Shown here in pieces: positions 63,936 to 64,000 of a stretch of DNA of 64,000 nucleotides; the stretch's first letter is position 1; each line of letters opens with the position of its first letter. The position numbers and the translations under genes are program-made. Origin of the DNA: Cladorhizidae sp. MBARI D1340-BT2 (Eukaryota; Porifera; Demospongiae; Poecilosclerida; Cladorhizidae); the NCBI GenBank assembly GCA_028752905.1, contig JAQNBH010000004.1, positions 30,215,751-30,279,750 on the forward strand, in the 5' to 3' direction. Under the pieces are notes generated by a model. It did no database searches. It was not told where the DNA came from and worked only from the letters and a program-made list of their open reading frames with translations.

Positions 63936-64000
63936 CATATAGGTTTGATCTTTGGATAGCAGAGTTGCTCTGGTTGTCTAACAATAGATGTTTAGCACCA

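Noticed and set aside
1..64000. tRNA or rRNA genes
   Set aside because: I saw no cloverleaf with A/B-box words or rRNA-like conserved blocks; a dedicated scan (tRNAscan-SE, Infernal) would be decisive.

Overview
The window is eukaryotic. It shows spliced exons with GT/AG introns, low gene density, many degraded transposons of metazoan families and dense minisatellites. Retroelement, piggyBac, hAT, Tc1/mariner, Penelope and LINE remnants, abundant ACATGT-type motifs and Death-domain coding sequence suggest an early-branching marine invertebrate. A sponge is my best guess, at low confidence, because no rRNA, mitochondrial or species-diagnostic gene is present.

Layout. 1-3840: minus-strand Ty3/gypsy-like element, degraded, cut by the window start, with pol order protease-integrase-reverse transcriptase. 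4810-9590: five unrelated minisatellite arrays (units 32, 64, 38, 27 and 20 bp); the last three lie around the exons of a host gene. About 8379-12586: plus-strand host gene with a coiled coil followed by an OSR1/SPAK-type C-terminal (CCT) domain, assembled here from six exons. 13017-17939: piggyBac-type MITE, palindrome-rich foldback element, gypsy RT-RNase H remnant and hAT remnant. 19780-20180: Penelope-like GIY-YIG remnant. 21060-25950: second gypsy-like element with integrase before reverse transcriptase, largely complete. 26704-27714: piggyBac-like ends and a truncated Tc1/mariner copy.

28986-34409: two exons of a Death-domain gene whose roughly 5.1 kb intron holds a piggyBac element (29326-32638) and a LINE fragment. 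34990-40339: complete gypsy LTR retrotransposon with identical 227-bp LTRs, a perfect 5-bp target duplication and one in-frame TGA. 40515-41225: long-hairpin element. 41599-46546: Tc1/mariner element split by an internally deleted piggyBac (41843-44391). 46725-49065: decayed minus-strand gene carrying a transposon-associated D-N-C-T-G-Q-N-K-N-N motif. 49900-50500: LINE fragment. 51250-52564 and 58446-59880: two copies of a minisatellite-bearing repeat bracketing hAT remnants (52565-56620, 58236-58445) and a piggyBac derivative (56643-57540). 60640-62050: degenerate telomere-like repeats and CTCTATACCCTGGT-type arrays. 62590-64000: short repeats and no recognised gene.

Only two stretches look like host coding sequence. 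The rest is mobile DNA or its debris, and nesting gives a relative history: Tc1/mariner before piggyBac at 41.6-46.5 kb, and the 34990-40339 element as one of the youngest arrivals. I found no convincing multi-gene novel system. The most notable items are the integrase-before-RT retroelements with SCAN-like Gag, the CCT-domain gene without a visible kinase domain, and the near-pristine gypsy element.
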